This document shows positions 5,843 through 8,077 of a stretch of 8,077 nt of DNA, piece after piece; position 1 is the first letter of the stretch; each line of letters begins with the position of its first letter. The stretch is taken from the NCBI GenBank assembly GCA_003158355.1, contig PMIV01000215.1, positions 1 to 8,077 on the forward strand, in the 5' to 3' direction. The DNA comes from Anaerolineaceae bacterium. GTDB taxonomy: Bacteria; Chloroflexota; Anaerolineae; Anaerolineales; Anaerolineaceae. Made by a program: the position numbers and the translations under genes. A model generated the notes under the pieces. It made no database searches, was not told the origin of the DNA, and worked only from the letters and a program-made list of their open reading frames with translations.

Positions 5843-5860
5843 ATCTCATCCGTATATAAC
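5833..5860 (+). promoter_or_regulatory. Candidate promoter of the AlkZ-related gene
   Basis: TTGTCG (5833-5838, 4 of 6 consensus) and TATAAC (5855-5860, 5 of 6) are spaced 16 bp. The -35 box lies inside the right direct repeat and overlaps the terminator T-tract. A competing candidate is the extended -10 TGCTATGAT at 5898-5906, which would leave a leader of only about 11 nt. Confidence 0.4.
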
Positions 5861-5923
5861 TGTTTCCGATTTAATTCTTTTTGCAGGCAGCTATTCATGC
5901 TATGATTGCGGCAGGCAAATAAA

Positions 5924-6775
5924 ATGGAAGTATCCCAAAAATCCCTGCATGAATATCGCATGAACACCTATCGCATGAAACCTGGCCGGCGCCTCACCAG
6001 CCCCCGGCAGGCGGTGGACTTTGTGAACCAGCGCGGCTTTCTTTTTTTGTGGCCGATCAAAGATGTTGAGCTGCCCAGCCTGTGGGCGGCGGTGGCCGGC
6101 GAGCGCCCGGTGACGGATGACCACGACGACCCGGGTCACATCACCTGGTCGTGGAAAGATCAACTGCTGGACCAGCGCGTCTGGTATTACACGCGCATGC
6201 TCAAACGCAAGAATACCTTCATCTCGCTCGAACTCGCGCCCTATTTTTACGCGCTCACGCCCAATTTTGGCTCCCCGGAAGAAGATTTTTATGATCAATA
6301 TCAGCAGGGGCAGCTCCCCCTTGAAACGAAACTGATCTTTGAAGCACTGCTCAAGGAAGGCCCGCTGGATACGCTCTCTTTGCGCAAAGCGGCTCATTTG
6401 ACCGGCAAAGATTCAGGGTTCACCCGCGCGCTCGACCTTTTGCAGGTGGATATGCGCGTGCTGCCGGTCTCGATCAGCGAGGCGGGGCGCTGGCATTATG
6501 CCTTTATCTACGACCTCACCCACCGCTATTTTCCCGATCTGGCCGAAAGTGCCAGGCCGATCAGCGAAAGCCAGGCGCGCCAAAAACTGGCCCAAAAATA
6601 CTTTGATTCGCTGGGAGCTGCTACAGCCCGCCAGACAACAGCCCTGTTCCACTGGACTCCGGAGATCACTGAGCGAACCCTGAACTATTTGGTCAAGGAA
6701 AATCTGCTCACTGCCGATATCACCCTGGAAGGCCAAACGGGAGTATTTTTCGCCTGCCACGAGCTTGTTCATTAA
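5924..6775 (+). CDS. AlkZ-related winged-helix protein
   Basis: 283 residues. The sequence matches my recollection of the group labelled AlkZ-related protein in Chloroflexota, distant relatives of the YcaQ/AlkZ crosslink-repair DNA glycosylases. Landmarks are RRLTSPRQAVDFVNQRGF (22-39), FLWPIKDVELPSLW (41-54), HDDPGHITWSWKD (67-79), a Y-rich core (WYYTRML, 87-93; APYFYALTPNFG, 105-116), and a likely winged helix at about 134-200 (ETKLIFEALLKEGPLDTLSLRKAA region), with a possible second one at about 225-283. It is shorter than typical AlkZ (roughly 400 aa), and I cannot confirm the glutamine-based catalytic motif of true AlkZ. DNA binding is likely; glycosylase activity is unproven. Start: ATG 5924 has CAGG eight bases upstream. 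The in-frame TTG at 5906 overlaps a promoter-like element and is less likely. Composition is host-like, unlike the islet just upstream. Confidence 0.78.
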   Translation: MEVSQKSLHEYRMNTYRMKPGRRLTSPRQAVDFVNQRGFLFLWPIKDVELPSLWAAVAGERPVTDDHDDPGHITWSWKDQLLDQRVWYYTRMLKRKNTFISLELAPYFYALTPNFGSPEEDFYDQYQQGQLPLETKLIFEALLKEGPLDTLSLRKAAHLTGKDSGFTRALDLLQVDMRVLPVSISEAGRWHYAFIYDLTHRYFPDLAESARPISESQARQKLAQKYFDSLGAATARQTTALFHWTPEITERTLNYLVKENLLTADITLEGQTGVFFACHELVH

Positions 6776-6804
6776 CAGAGTGATCCCCAAATTTCGTTCA
6801 AGGA

Positions 6805-6810
6805 TATAAT
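6805..6810 (+). promoter_or_regulatory. Possible -10 element before the GH13 gene
   Basis: A perfect TATAAT lies 44 nt before the start codon, in the 79-nt gap after the AlkZ-related gene. No recognisable -35 hexamer is present at 16-18 bp upstream and no TGn extension precedes it. No terminator hairpin is evident in this gap, so read-through from the upstream gene is also possible. Confidence 0.35.
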
Positions 6811-6843
6811 TTACATACACTCTTTACGCCAATCTCATTGATC

Positions 6844-6850
6844 AGGGAGA
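6844..6850 (+). promoter_or_regulatory. Ribosome binding site of the GH13 gene
   Basis: AGGGAGA lies four bases before ATG 6855, fixing the start of the truncated gene. Confidence 0.75.
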
Positions 6851-6854
6851 AAGC

Positions 6855-8077
6855 ATGGAATTTCACATTTCCCGCCAGTCGCGCGATAAATTCCAGTTTG
6901 ACCAGACCCTCTTTGCCCTGGACGGCAATATCTTGTTTGCCGATCTGTATGCAGTCCGATTATTCGCCAACAAGATCAATCAGCAGCGCGACCTGGTGCA
7001 TTTCCCCGAACAGGCGGCCCGCGCCGGGCAGATCAATGCCCTGGGGCTGATGGATGAGATTTTTCATTACATTTTTTTCCTGTATCGCCAACAAATAGAC
7101 CCCCAAATCATCCAAAAGGCATTGGCTTCTCTTGAAGAAACCTGCGGGCAGACCCAGGTGGATGCTGTTCTGGCCCACTTTCTCAAGGAATTTCCGCCCG
7201 AATCCATTTATAAAAAAGAGATCAGCGCCGAGAGCTATCTCGAATCAACCACCAAAGATGAACCCAACCGCCTGCTCATCCTGGAAGAGTTGGTACTTTA
7301 CTGGGTCACCCTCCATAACCCCGCCCTTAGTCAATATGCCGAGCTTTTCGACAGCCCGGCGTTAACCGAAAGCCGCGATTTTCAGCAGATAGCTGAAAGT
7401 TTGCAGAACTTCTTTGCCAAACAGCCCATTTTCGGCCCGGAAAATTTGCCTATCATTCCTTTGTTGATGAGCCCGGCTCAACACGTGCCCGATTCTCTGA
7501 GCGGGCAACTGGAATACATCCGTGAGCACTGGGCAACGCTGCTAGGTGAATATTTTTACCGGCTGCTGGCCAGTCTGGATCTGCTGAAGGAAGAGAACAA
7601 ACTTTCCTTTGGAGGCCCCGGCCCCGTGCCTGTGCCGGTCTATGATAAAAACTCGCTGCTGGCCAGTGCCGGCAGCTCAGCGGACCGTATCGCTTTCAGC
7701 CAGGACCGCGATTGGATGCCTGGCCTGGTGTTGATCGCCAAGAATACCTACGTCTGGCTGGACCAACTGAGTACAAAATACCAATGCAAGATCGCCACCC
7801 TGGATCAAATCCCCGCCGCTGAATTGGATTTACTGGCTCAAAGCGGCATTACCGGCTTGTGGCTGATCGGACTGTGGGAACGCAGCAAAGCCTCCGCCCA
7901 GATCAAACAATTGTGCGGTAACCCCGAGGCTATCGCCTCAGCCTATTCCCTTTACTCCTACGATATTGCCACCGACCTGGGCGGCTACCCCGCTTATGAG
8001 AAACTACGCGACACGGCGGCCGCCAGCGGTATCCGCCTGGCCAGCGACATGGTTCCCAACCACATGGGCATCGATTC
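6855..8077 (+). CDS. GH13-superfamily alpha-amylase-like glycosidase, 5' part only
   Basis: 407 complete codons are visible before the window ends; the catalytic residues lie beyond the edge. Residues 1 to about 300 form a long N-terminal domain, mostly helical and charged, that I cannot assign. A short proline/glycine linker (FGGPGPVPVPVYD) comes just before the barrel. The TIM-barrel start is recognisable: ITGLWLIGLWERS (about 332-344) corresponds to the GH13 strand with the usual W-[IL]-xP-type motif; AYSLYSYDIATDLGG (363-377) matches the Y-x-Y-x-I-x-DLGG signature; and SDMVPNHMGID (397-407) is conserved region I (D398, N402, H403), whose D and H help shape the substrate -1 site. The family acts on alpha-glucans such as starch, glycogen or maltodextrin, or on trehalose and sucrose; specificity cannot be read here. 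No signal peptide is visible, so a cytoplasmic enzyme is likely. ATG 6855 follows AGGGAGA. Confidence 0.87.
   Translation, partial: MEFHISRQSRDKFQFDQTLFALDGNILFADLYAVRLFANKINQQRDLVHFPEQAARAGQINALGLMDEIFHYIFFLYRQQIDPQIIQKALASLEETCGQTQVDAVLAHFLKEFPPESIYKKEISAESYLESTTKDEPNRLLILEELVLYWVTLHNPALSQYAELFDSPALTESRDFQQIAESLQNFFAKQPIFGPENLPIIPLLMSPAQHVPDSLSGQLEYIREHWATLLGEYFYRLLASLDLLKEENKLSFGGPGPVPVPVYDKNSLLASAGSSADRIAFSQDRDWMPGLVLIAKNTYVWLDQLSTKYQCKIATLDQIPAAELDLLAQSGITGLWLIGLWERSKASAQIKQLCGNPEAIASAYSLYSYDIATDLGGYPAYEKLRDTAAASGIRLASDMVPNHMGID

Noticed and set aside
5906..5923. TTG 5906 as the start of the AlkZ-related gene
   Set aside because: It overlaps an extended -10-like element and has no ribosome site; ATG 5924 has CAGG at suitable distance.

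Overview
The window looks like chromosomal DNA from a member of the Chloroflexota, most likely class Anaerolineae. This is inferred from three things: an AlkZ-related winged-helix protein and a large GH13-type glycosidase of the kind I associate with that class, and a base composition slightly above 50% GC outside one AT-rich stretch. No rRNA, tRNA or CRISPR array was seen, so the taxonomic placement rests on protein resemblance only.

Layout. Positions 1-2634 (minus strand) hold most of alaS, alanyl-tRNA synthetase, cut by the left edge just before its C-terminus. It is read divergently from a two-gene operon (2835-4885, plus strand) that encodes an FAD-dependent phytoene-desaturase-like oxidoreductase and a TetR-family repressor. 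The 200-bp divergent region carries a consensus TTGACA-16-TATAAT promoter. Two tandem TetR-type palindromes sit directly downstream of it, which points to autorepression of the operon. A strong intrinsic terminator follows tetR.

Positions about 4950-5780 form a strikingly AT-rich islet. It holds one small gene (5225-5701) for an unrecognised protein with three predicted membrane segments, plus a 339-bp upstream non-coding stretch with a long inverted repeat. The islet is bracketed by a 22-bp imperfect direct repeat (20/22 identical; 4928-4949 and 5821-5842). Each copy covers the 3' arm and T-tract of a terminator-like hairpin. Together with the composition this suggests acquired DNA.

After the islet come an AlkZ-related winged-helix protein (5924-6775) and the 5' part of a GH13-superfamily glycosidase gene with a long N-terminal domain (6855 to the right edge). 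The window cuts the latter right after GH13 conserved region I. Both have normal host composition.

How the genes relate: alaS is housekeeping. The oxidoreductase and TetR form a self-regulated unit that probably responds to a small hydrophobic ligand (inference). The islet gene stands alone between terminators. The last two genes share orientation, but nothing in the sequence ties their functions together. The parts most worth a second look are the tandem operator and the repeat-bounded AT-rich islet.
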